Assembly (NCBI GenBank): GCA_913044145.1
Contig: CAJWOD010000103.1
Coordinates: forward strand, 1-5,131
Length of the DNA: 5,131 nucleotides
From: an uncultured Nitrospina sp.
GTDB taxonomy: Bacteria > Nitrospinota > Nitrospinia > Nitrospinales > VA-1
Direction: 5' to 3'
Both the position numbers and the translations under genes were made by a program. Of this stretch, positions 1 through 5,103 are shown one piece after another. Below the pieces are notes generated by a model. It was not told where the DNA came from. It did no database searches and worked only from the letters and a program-made list of their open reading frames with translations. How positions within the stretch are numbered: the stretch's first letter is position 1; every line of letters begins with the position of its first letter.

Positions 1-2
1 TT

Positions 3-887
3 TTTCTAGTCGACACAAAATTTTACGACACTCTTAAAAAAAAGAACGTCGATTTTCTCAATAAAACCCTGATCGAGTTCGAAGAAAAAAATGTAACAGC
101 AATAAACTTACAAACAGAAGAAGAAACCATTCAAGCGGTTCGCCTTAAAAAAGATGACTGGGAAATCAAAAAACCTAAAGAAACCAGAGCTGATGTGGCA
201 ACTATAAGAAGTCTATTGTTTGATTTGAAAGAGGCAAAAATTGAGAAGTTTGTACAACCCCCCTTGGATTCTTACGACTCTTTTGGACTCGACGAAGGCA
301 AACATACCTTTTCATTAACCATGATAAATGGAAAATTAATAAAGATTAGTTTTGGTAACAGCACTCTTGATCAGGAAAAGGTTTTCGCACAACGAAATGG
401 CGAAACCGCGGTATTTTTACTCTCTAAAATGACTACAGAAAAGTTATTCCGAAGCTTCCATGAATTACGAGACAAAAAACTTTTCAAATTTAAAACAGAT
501 GATGTAAATAAAATTGTCATAGAAACACAAAAAACCCATTTCGAATTGCTTAAATCTGACGCTAACTGGAGCTTGATCAAACCCAATGAAATGAAGATAA
601 AAGAATTTCTGGCAAAAGACTTGCTCTGGACGATGAAGGGAATGGAGTTCGAATCATTTGCTGAAACGGACATCGTTCCAGAATCTGCTGGCTTGACGCC
701 CCCTACATATAAAATCAGTGTGTGGAAAAACAGTACCGATAAAATTGCAGAACTACAGGTGGGAAATATTGAGACAAATAGCCAACAATACTTTGCCCAA
801 ATTGAGGGTAAAAATGGGTATTACCAGATCAAAAAGAAGCATCTGGATCCCATTCCACTGAACCTAAATAGGTTCAAAGTCCAGTAA
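3..887 (+). CDS. DUF4340 domain-containing protein, C-terminal part (5' end outside window)
   Basis: The frame is open from the left edge to a TAA at 885-887, giving 294 visible residues. The GTG at 195 is internal, because homologous sequence continues upstream of it, so the true start lies outside the window. The visible protein is two copies of one module. Each has a short helix, an 'L..K.L..F....V..I.L' stretch, a 'W.(I/L).KP' motif (WEIKKP at 159-176, WSLIKP at 567-584), a helix, a 'GL(D/T)' turn, beta strands ending in 'GN', and a 'FAQ..G' strand. This order is typical of DUF4340 as I know the family. DUF4340 proteins are usually anchored by an N-terminal membrane helix, with the repeats outside the cytoplasm, and often sit beside Gld-like ABC transporter genes. 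Neither can be seen here. Molecular function is unknown. Family assignment is fairly sure; role is inference. Confidence 0.8.
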   Translation, partial: FLVDTKFYDTLKKKNVDFLNKTLIEFEEKNVTAINLQTEEETIQAVRLKKDDWEIKKPKETRADVATIRSLLFDLKEAKIEKFVQPPLDSYDSFGLDEGKHTFSLTMINGKLIKISFGNSTLDQEKVFAQRNGETAVFLLSKMTTEKLFRSFHELRDKKLFKFKTDDVNKIVIETQKTHFELLKSDANWSLIKPNEMKIKEFLAKDLLWTMKGMEFESFAETDIVPESAGLTPPTYKISVWKNSTDKIAELQVGNIETNSQQYFAQIEGKNGYYQIKKKHLDPIPLNLNRFKVQ

Positions 888-1073
888 TAAAATTCAGCCC
901 CCCCAGCCTAGCTTTATACATACATCCACTATATATTGTAATGTTAAAATTTTTAATCCCCTTCATATTGTACTCACCGAAAAAATTTTCAATCAATCAA
1001 AAGATTTTATCCGCCTAAGTTACTATAAAATAAAGACTAAGTAGATTTTTAGTAATGCCTATCAAATAAACTC
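888..1073. other. AT-rich intergenic stretch without recognisable gene
   Basis: Nothing coding is convincing here. A run of seven C (898-904) follows the DUF4340 stop. There are short AT palindromes, for example around 943-955 and 979-990. No GC-rich hairpin followed by a T-run terminates the upstream gene. An element at about 925-945 (ACTATATATTGTA) loosely resembles the CTAC-tatat-GTAG sequence in the promoter at 1074-1102, but the match is too weak to call a second operator. Confidence 0.4.
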
Positions 1074-1102
1074 TTGACACCTACTATATGTAGTGGTACT
1101 TT
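1074..1102 (+). promoter_or_regulatory. Sigma70-type promoter, with inverted repeat in spacer
   Basis: A perfect -35 TTGACA (1074-1079) is followed, after exactly 17 bases, by TACTTT (1097-1102), which matches the -10 consensus at three positions including the key first, second and last. Transcription would start near 1109. The spacer holds an inverted repeat, CTAC (1081-1084) / GTAG (1090-1093) around TATAT, placed where a bound repressor would block polymerase. The promoter points into the structured region that follows, not directly to dut, which lies behind a terminator. Confidence 0.5.
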
Positions 1103-1108
1103 TTTTCA

Positions 1109-1610
1109 AGTACACAATATAAAGCTATAAATAGTTTTTGATGGGCACGGCCCTACCGTTCAAGTTGGACTGTATTTTAATTGGAAGGTTCAAAAGATTT
1201 AAAGATAGTATCACAGATCTTCCAGCGGCGGGTTACTAGAAAAGAGGATTCCATTATTATGAATGAGATGCATCCCAAATTTGCGAGGTTAGTATTTATC
1301 CCCGGGATGTGTAGCAGTCTCAAATCCCCTCCAAAACCCCCAAAAGTTTCGAGCGCCAGCCGAACTCAGCGACGCATCTCGGCAGATGATATCTATCCAA
1401 TTGGCGTGAAGTGGAGTCCCTTTTTGACCCCGGGTTATATCCGGAATAATAGTAGCCCGCCTCCTTTCTATTAAAAGGAAGCGCCCCGCCCTGATCGGAT
1501 CGGAGTGGCAATTATTCTCTCCCCTTGTCAAGGACGGTTGTAGTAATAGAATGGTAGATTACCCAATTCCGGGAAAAGGCGGGGTGCTTACCCTCTTTCC
1601 CGGTTTTTTT
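1109..1610 (+). ncRNA. Candidate structured noncoding RNA, family not recognised
   Basis: This roughly 500-nt unit runs from a good promoter to a good intrinsic terminator and has no convincing protein gene. It is visibly GC-richer than its surroundings and rich in inverted repeats: GGGC/GCCC (1143-1146/1150-1153); CATCCC/GGGATG (1271-1276/1304-1309); a nested pair GCGCCA/TGGCGT (1353-1358/1402-1407, last pair G-U) enclosing GCCGA/TCGGC (1359-1363/1379-1383); CCGG/CCGG (1430-1433/1441-1444); and a hairpin with 9 of 10 pairs (1458-1467/1474-1483, six-base loop). I looked for signatures of tmRNA, RNase P RNA, SRP RNA, 6S RNA, 5S rRNA, T-box and group I/II introns and found none. It could be an sRNA, a long dut leader with an attenuator, or a decayed mobile element. 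The start is inferred from the promoter. Confidence 0.35.
1569..1610 (+). terminator. Rho-independent terminator upstream of dut
   Basis: CCGGGAAA (1569-1576) plus G1578 pairs with CTTTCCCGG (1595-1603), leaving one A bulged. An inner stem, GGGGT (1581-1585) with ACCCT (1590-1594), closes a four-base loop. Seven T residues follow (1604-1610). This is the clearest terminator in the window. It ends whatever starts at the 1074 promoter and insulates dut, whose start codon lies 61 bases further on. If the transcript does continue into dut, the same structure would be an attenuator; no competing antiterminator pairing was obvious. Confidence 0.85.
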
Positions 1611-1637
1611 AATTCCTTTTTATTTCCCCTTGATAAT
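1609..1637 (+). promoter_or_regulatory. Possible weak promoter for dut
   Basis: GATAAT (1632-1637) matches the -10 consensus at five of six bases. With a 17-base spacer the -35 would be TTAATT (1609-1614), a poor match that begins inside the terminator T-run. A start near 1644 would leave a leader of about 28 nt before the dut ATG. Some promoter is expected here because a strong terminator precedes dut, but this exact placement is uncertain. Confidence 0.25.
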
Positions 1638-1671
1638 TTCTGCTTATTAAACGTCCTTTGAAAACAAAAGA

Positions 1672-2103
1672 ATGAGCAAAAAAGAATCTAATCTTACTTG
1701 TCGGGTCGCCGGTGGTTCTATACCTAAATACGCCCATGCCGAGGATGCTGGTGCCGACCTCATCGCATCGCAAAAAATGCTTATTCCTCCAAGGGATAGA
1801 TTACTGGTTACAACCGGTATTCGCCTGGAAATACCTGAAGGGCATGTCGGCCTGATATGGCCGCGAAGTGGGTTGGCTGTTAAAAAAGGGATCGATTGTG
1901 GAGCCGGCGTCATCGACTCCCATTACCGTGGCGAGGTTAAAGTCCTTCTCTTCAATCACTCAGATAGCGAATTCCAAGTTGAACAGGGAGATCGCATCGC
2001 ACAACTTTTGATCCAAAAAATCGAAAGAGTCGAGTTTCTACCAGCGGATCAGTTGAGTGAAACTAATCGTGGCCAAATGGGTTTTGGATCAACAGGTAAA
2101 TAA
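1672..2103 (+). CDS. dut: dUTP diphosphatase (deoxyuridine 5'-triphosphate nucleotidohydrolase)
   Basis: This cytoplasmic trimeric enzyme splits dUTP into dUMP and pyrophosphate, keeping uracil out of DNA and supplying dUMP for thymidylate synthesis. At 143 residues it is a normal length for the family. All five dUTPase motifs are present in order: I, AGADL (26-30; a Tyr is commoner at the third place); II, PRSGLA (64-69); III, GVIDSHYRGE (79-88); IV, GDRIAQLLI (106-114); V, RGQMGFGSTG (133-142). Asp82 corresponds to the catalytic Asp and Tyr85 to the aromatic residue that excludes ribose. His84 sits where Asp is usual, at a site not known to be catalytic. The ATG at 1672 gives the normal N-terminus, but no good Shine-Dalgarno precedes it. 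A strong terminator lies upstream and a separate promoter lies before nfu, so dut is probably transcribed alone or with read-through into nfu. Confidence 0.97.
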   Translation: MSKKESNLTCRVAGGSIPKYAHAEDAGADLIASQKMLIPPRDRLLVTTGIRLEIPEGHVGLIWPRSGLAVKKGIDCGAGVIDSHYRGEVKVLLFNHSDSEFQVEQGDRIAQLLIQKIERVEFLPADQLSETNRGQMGFGSTGK

Positions 2104-2138
2104 ATTGAACGTTATAGATAGATAAATAAAGAAACTCG

Positions 2139-2167
2139 TTACCCTCCCCTTACAAATCGTTTATAAT
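2139..2167 (+). promoter_or_regulatory. Promoter for the Nfu gene
   Basis: A perfect -10 TATAAT (2162-2167) stands 17 bases after TTACCC (2139-2144), which matches the -35 consensus at three positions. Transcription would start near 2174, leaving about 30 nt of leader before the ATG at 2204. It lies within the 100-base gap after dut, so the Nfu gene can be expressed without dut. I saw no recognisable IscR or Fur site. Confidence 0.5.
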
Positions 2168-2203
2168 ACTTTCAACGTAACCGTATAACGACTTGGGTTC
2201 TGA

Positions 2204-2830
2204 ATGAGCGAAGAAAAAACAGTCAAACCGAGGGAAGCGGGAACATATAAAATAGTTCGAGTGCAACCCACACCCAATCCAGATGCGTTTCAGTTTATTT
2301 TGAACGGAAAAGCAATAGGCGATGGCACAAAAACGTTTGACTCACCCGAAGATGCAGTTAACGATATCTTAGCAAAAGCCCTGTTCGGGATTTTTGGAAT
2401 CCAAAGTATTTACGTAAAAGAAAACTTTGTCACGATCACAAAATCTAACACCGTTGGTTGGCATACCTTAATGGAAAAAACTGGGCACACATTAGAAGAA
2501 CATTTGTCTTTCTACGAAAAGGGAGACGAACCCGAACATGCAGAAGATATAAGCCCAGTTCTCGAAGCTTTCAAAAAAGAAGATTTCTTTAATTACGATC
2601 GTGACCGGCAGACAGAAGTGGTTAACGCCCTACTCGACGTCTCCATCCGACCCGCGCTTGCAAATGATGGCGGCGGTATCAACATCCTCGCTATCGAAGG
2701 AAAACAAATCAAAATCCACTATCAAGGTGCCTGTGGAAGTTGTCCCAGTTCCACTACAGGCACATTGCAGTACATCGAACAATTCCTCCAAGAAGCCATA
2801 CACTCCGAACTCGAAGTACAAGCGAGCTAG
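2204..2830 (+). CDS. Nfu-type iron-sulfur cluster scaffold/carrier (Nfu_N + NifU_C domains)
   Basis: The protein assembles or carries an Fe-S cluster, usually 4Fe-4S, and passes it to target enzymes in the cytoplasm. The 208-residue protein has the two-domain layout of mitochondrial NFU1 and related bacterial proteins. An Nfu_N domain (about residues 15-100) includes the typical 'QPTPNPDAFQF' start and an 'LF.IFGI..IYV..NFVTITK' core. An acidic linker follows (about 105-120), then a NifU C-terminal domain (about 135-205). The cluster ligands Cys177 and Cys180 are intact in GACGSCPSST. The usual ADGG element before the strand reads ANDGGG here, a small departure. This is not E. coli NfuA, whose N-terminal domain is a degenerate A-type carrier, nor nitrogenase NifU, which has an IscU domain; no isc, suf or nif gene is nearby. 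The ATG at 2204 gives a full-length domain, though its ribosome binding site is weak. Confidence 0.93.
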   Translation: MSEEKTVKPREAGTYKIVRVQPTPNPDAFQFILNGKAIGDGTKTFDSPEDAVNDILAKALFGIFGIQSIYVKENFVTITKSNTVGWHTLMEKTGHTLEEHLSFYEKGDEPEHAEDISPVLEAFKKEDFFNYDRDRQTEVVNALLDVSIRPALANDGGGINILAIEGKQIKIHYQGACGSCPSSTTGTLQYIEQFLQEAIHSELEVQAS

Positions 2831-2849
2831 TTACCCAATCTTCGGCATC

Positions 2850-2932
2850 TCATAGTGCGAATGACCAAAGGCAAGGTAGCGGCAATCCAAACGTGTTAGA
2901 TTGCTTCGTCACATTCTACTACTAGCAATAAC
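2850..2932. repeat. Decayed palindromic dispersed repeat (GATTGCTTCG type)
   Basis: The gap between the convergent Nfu and LOG genes carries an inverted-repeat element. The inner arms GCAATC (2882-2887) and GATTGC (2899-2904) pair around an 11-base loop. The right inner arm runs on as TTCGTC. The outer arms are GTGCGAATGAC (2855-2865) on the left and CTAGCAATAAC (2922-2932) on the right, which resemble damaged versions of ATTGCGAG...GAC and CTCGCAATGAC. This order matches from memory a palindromic intergenic repeat of about 80-90 bp common in several bacterial phyla. Many substitutions spoil the outer stem, so it is probably an old, immobile copy. It may help end transcription from both sides, since no T-run terminator was found. 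Recognition is from memory only. Confidence 0.5.
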
Positions 2933-2951
2933 TACTTATGTAGCCCCCTTA

Positions 2952-3509
2952 TTAAGGAGTGACATAGTTAAAAATATATTCTAATGCGCTTTTGGGATTG
3001 GGGGTTATAGCGAACATATTGCGGATATTTTCTTTTGCAAATTTTTGTTCGATCATAGAAGAAAAAGTTTCGTTTAGTTTGTCATAGAATCCATCTGTGC
3101 TAATAAACACTAGTGGCTTGTTGGTCAATTTAAGCTGCCGCATGGATAGGATTTCCATCGTTTCCTCTAAGGTACCAATACCACCGGGTAAAACTATAAA
3201 AGCATCGCTCCTTTCATCCATTTTTGCCTTTCTCTCACGCATATCTTTAGTCACAATCAATTCATCTGCATCCAAATATTCAATATCTTTCTTCCGAAAA
3301 AACTCGGGCAGAACACCGATTACCTTTCCTTTTTCTTCATGCACGCCACGGGCGACACAGCCCATTAAGCCAATGGATGCACCACCATAAACCAGGTCAG
3401 CGCCCCTCCTCCCGATTTCACGGCCTAGTTCAGTAGCAACAGATTTATAGCTGTCTTTTACCGCTTGGCTGGACCCGCAAAAAACACAAATAGATTTGAT
3501 ATTGTTCAC
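2952..3509 (-). CDS. LOG family protein (TIGR00730-type Rossmann fold nucleotide phosphoribohydrolase)
   Basis: LOG proteins hydrolyse the N-glycosidic bond of nucleoside 5'-monophosphates, releasing base and ribose 5-phosphate. Plant and some bacterial members act on cytokinin ribotides, while others act on ordinary nucleotides such as AMP or GMP. At 185 residues this has the usual length of the short type. Visible motifs are the N-terminal strand ICVFCGSS (7-14), YGGASIGLMG (41-50), MRERK (90-94) and the family hallmark PGGIGTLEE (108-116). Arg93 and Glu116 are expected active-site residues. The start is GTG at 3509-3507, chosen because 'MNNIKSICVFCGSS' is the standard family N-terminus; its Shine-Dalgarno is poor. 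It shares a strand with the dgt-like gene 185 bp upstream but has a promoter candidate of its own. Substrate cannot be told from sequence; a cytokinin role should not be assumed. Confidence 0.93.
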   Translation of the reverse strand: MNNIKSICVFCGSSQAVKDSYKSVATELGREIGRRGADLVYGGASIGLMGCVARGVHEEKGKVIGVLPEFFRKKDIEYLDADELIVTKDMRERKAKMDERSDAFIVLPGGIGTLEETMEILSMRQLKLTNKPLVFISTDGFYDKLNETFSSMIEQKFAKENIRNMFAITPNPKSALEYIFNYVTP

Positions 3510-3572
3510 AGGAAATCCAATAGATTGTCATTGTAACCACCTGAAAAAACCATCCACTCTCGAAACTTGTGT

Positions 3573-3601
3573 AATTTAGAATACATATGGGTATTCCTCA
3601 A
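3573..3601 (-). promoter_or_regulatory. Possible promoter for the LOG gene
   Basis: On the minus strand TTGAGG (3601-3596) is followed after 17 bases by TAAATT (3578-3573). Each matches its consensus at four of six positions. Transcription would start near 3566 and leave a leader of about 57 nt. The 185-bp gap downstream of the dgt-like gene is long for an operon and supports separate initiation, but the match is modest and AT-rich DNA gives such matches by chance. Confidence 0.35.
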
Positions 3602-3694
3602 CAATTATGTGCTCCGCCCAACGATAAAAATTAAATTAATGCAGCTTCGCACCTTGAAACTCTTAGTAAGCACAAGCAATGGAAAATTTATTTC

Positions 3695-4843
3695 TCAATC
3701 TTCTTCATTTGAAGAGTATAGGTTTTTATGTTCGTTGAGGGCATAGCGGTCAGTCATCCCTGAAACATAGTCGCAAATTCTACGCTCCAGCGTTCCATGA
3801 GATTCGTTCTTTAATACCGATTCGGGAAGCAGTTCCGGCATTTTGGTATATGCTGCAAAAATTCCGTCTAGAGTCAAATCTGCTTTGAATTCCATACGCA
3901 AAACCTTGCGATGCGAATACATATTCTTGTGTAAAAACTTTTTTAGCTCCTTGTTCTTTTCAGCGACTTCTTTTGTAAAAGCTGCCATTCTGGTCGGAGC
4001 TCGACGAACTTCACCCACATTTTTGACACCATGGCTTTCAATATTTTTTAAAGTGGCCTCACAAAGATCGGTGACTAATTCGTTAATAATGCCCCTCACC
4101 ACCTGATACTTTTTTAATTTAAAATCCAACCCTGAATAATTTTCATCAAAACGATCTTCATTTTCTTTCCACAATGCGACTTGTCTAAGCTGATCGAGGT
4201 CGAGCAGGTCTGAAGTGATGCCATCATCCAAATCATGGGCGTTGTAGGCAATGCCATCGGCGAAGTCGGCTATCTGAGCTTCTAGGGAAGGGTAGCGTGC
4301 TCCCTCAACTAGGGTGATAGGGTTTTCTTCATCTTTAGTGTGCTTACATATTCCTTCAAGGACCTCCCAGGTTAAATTAAGTCCATCAAACTCTGGATAT
4401 CTTTTTTCCAGAAGTTTTACAATACGCAGGCTTTGTTGGTTATGCTCGAATCCACCATGATCTTTCATTAACCGATTTAAAACATCCTGCCCAGTGTGAC
4501 CGAAGGGTGGGTGACCCAGGTCATGGGATAGAGCTACCGACTCTGCCAGGTCTTCATTTAATTGCAAAGATTTACAAATGGAACGTGCGATTTGCGCAAC
4601 TTCTAAAGAATGGGTTAGGCGCGTACGGTAATAGTCGCCCTCATGGTAAACAAAGACTTGAGTTTTATATTCAAGTCTTCTAAATGCCGAGGTGTGAATG
4701 ATCCGATCGCGATCTCTTTGGAATCGAGTGCGATATTGGTGCTCTTCTTCCAGATGCTGGCGGCCCTGACTCTCTCCACTTTTCATAGCATAGGGAGCCA
4801 GTGTCGTTGATTCGAGTTTTTCCAGATCAATCCGTTTGATCAC
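3695..4843 (-). CDS. dgt: HD-domain deoxyguanosinetriphosphate triphosphohydrolase-like protein (dNTPase, type 2)
   Basis: The enzyme hydrolyses dNTPs to deoxynucleoside and inorganic triphosphate. Many type 2 members accept several dNTPs and are allosterically controlled, so strict dGTP specificity is not implied. The 382-residue length is normal. The N-terminal signature is LAPYAMKSGESQGR (15-28), then YRT.FQRDRDRIIH.SAFRRLEYKTQVF (37-64). The metal-binding HD set is His78 in RLTHSLEV, His107-Asp108 in HDLGHPPFGH, and a later Asp in EAQIADFADGIAYNAHDLDDG (Asp193 or Asp196). FEHN (132-135) is also present. A Gly follows Asp196 where Glu is common. The start is GTG at 4843-4841: an in-frame TAA lies 18 bases upstream with no other start between, and a later Met (residue 20) would remove the conserved LAPYA. 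Only a weak ribosome binding site is visible, and a 15-bp palindrome abuts the start codon. Confidence 0.95.
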   Translation of the reverse strand: MIKRIDLEKLESTTLAPYAMKSGESQGRQHLEEEHQYRTRFQRDRDRIIHTSAFRRLEYKTQVFVYHEGDYYRTRLTHSLEVAQIARSICKSLQLNEDLAESVALSHDLGHPPFGHTGQDVLNRLMKDHGGFEHNQQSLRIVKLLEKRYPEFDGLNLTWEVLEGICKHTKDEENPITLVEGARYPSLEAQIADFADGIAYNAHDLDDGITSDLLDLDQLRQVALWKENEDRFDENYSGLDFKLKKYQVVRGIINELVTDLCEATLKNIESHGVKNVGEVRRAPTRMAAFTKEVAEKNKELKKFLHKNMYSHRKVLRMEFKADLTLDGIFAAYTKMPELLPESVLKNESHGTLERRICDYVSGMTDRYALNEHKNLYSSNEED

Positions 4844-4844
4844 T

Positions 4845-4859
4845 TTGTATCCGATACAA
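4845..4859. promoter_or_regulatory. 15-bp perfect palindrome abutting the dgt start codon
   Basis: TTGTATC (4845-4851) and GATACAA (4853-4859) are perfect inverted repeats around one C. The site begins one base upstream of the GTG start of the minus-strand dgt-like gene and covers where its ribosome binding site should be. It is 31 bases before the plus-strand ATG at 4891. As DNA it is shaped like a homodimer operator. As RNA the one-base spacer must open to a loop of at least three, leaving about six pairs that would hide the ribosome binding site. No regulator is known from the window. Confidence 0.4.
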
Positions 4860-4890
4860 GGTTAATAGTAAGGAAGGAGAGAGAAAATTG

Positions 4891-4962
4891 ATGAAATGGC
4901 TGCTTGTTTTCACTCTAATTATTTCTCGCAAAACAAAGTCAGCCAAAAACGGTCCCCTCTAA
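4891..4962 (+). CDS. Possible 23-residue small protein with hydrophobic N-terminus
   Basis: ATG at 4891 is preceded by a purine-rich AAGGAAGGAGAGAG (4870-4883), the best Shine-Dalgarno in the window, at good spacing (GGAG ends about 10 bases before the ATG). The frame encodes MKWLLVFTLIIS, a hydrophobic membrane or signal-peptide-like stretch, then a basic tail RKTKSAKNGPL and TAA. It could be a small membrane peptide, the truncated start of an exported protein, or chance. No clear promoter was found on this strand. It is divergent from the dgt-like gene. Function is not recognised. Confidence 0.25.
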   Translation: MKWLLVFTLIISRKTKSAKNGPL

Positions 4963-4994
4963 GTAGTCGAACTATATTTTAACTAATTATAAAG

Positions 4995-5013
4995 ATCTTT
5001 TTTCAAAAAAGAT
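4995..5013. repeat. 19-bp AT-rich perfect palindrome
   Basis: ATCTTTTTT (4995-5003) and AAAAAAGAT (5005-5013) are perfect inverted repeats around a single C. It lies about 150 bp upstream of the dgt-like start, in AT-rich DNA that also holds ATTATA at 4986-4991 and 5035-5040 (TATAAT on the minus strand). Neither of those has a convincing -35, so I do not call a promoter. It could be a protein-binding site, a cruciform-prone or bent segment, or a weak bidirectional terminator. No function can be shown. Confidence 0.35.
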
Positions 5014-5053
5014 TGGATTTTAAAGTCAATTTCGATTATAAAGATTAGCTCAT

Positions 5054-5103
5054 GATCGAACATCGATCGGGGCAAAACCGGGTTTTGTTTTTCTTGCAAA
5101 ACC
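5054..5103 (+). terminator. Hairpin cluster resembling a terminator with an alternative pairing
   Basis: GATCGA/TCGATC (5054-5059/5063-5068) forms one small hairpin. It is followed by CAAAAC-CGG-GTTTTG (5073-5087) and a five-T run (5088-5092), which resembles a weak intrinsic terminator on the plus strand. A second copy of CAAAACC lies at 5097-5103 and can pair instead with GGTTTTG (5081-5087). The two pairings exclude each other. What it would terminate is unclear: only the short frame at 4891-4962 lies upstream on this strand, and the region to the right is outside the window. Confidence 0.3.

Noticed and set aside
371..673. Minus-strand frame of 100 codons inside the DUF4340 gene
   Set aside because: Antisense to a gene with clear family pattern; no motif or start signal of its own.
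195..887. GTG at 195 as the start of the first gene
   Set aside because: The frame is open to the window edge and the upstream residues form the first half of the duplicated DUF4340 module.
1141..1239. 32-codon frame starting about 30 bases after the predicted transcript start
   Set aside because: No Shine-Dalgarno before the ATG and the frame begins on a GGGC/GCCC hairpin. A leader peptide is possible but unsupported.
1345..1395. Resemblance to 6S RNA (GCATCTCGG) and 5S rRNA (CCGAACTCAG) fragments
   Set aside because: Only short matches. The partner strands and the rest of either RNA are missing, and these bases form their own local hairpin.
1181..1474. Plus-strand frame of 97 codons in the intergenic region
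   Set aside because: No ribosome binding site, low-complexity proline and serine runs, no family resemblance, and it spans several inverted repeats that better fit a structured RNA.
1289..1531. Minus-strand frame of 80 codons, with a 63-codon one in another frame
   Set aside because: Two overlapping frames open by chance in GC-richer DNA, neither with a credible start site or recognisable motif.
1490..1610. T-box leader resemblance (GGAGTGGCA... then a terminator)
   Set aside because: The invariant T-box GGTGG-ACCGCG core is absent and the downstream gene, dut, is not an amino-acid or tRNA-related gene.
2601..2925. Alternative plus- and minus-strand frames over the end of the Nfu gene
   Set aside because: They overlap the conserved NifU C-terminal domain in other frames; the one reaching 2925 simply reads through the dispersed repeat.
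3097..4106. Plus-strand frames opposite the LOG and dgt-like genes (3097-3390 and 3843-4106)
   Set aside because: Both are antisense shadows of well-conserved proteins, with no ribosome binding site or family motif.
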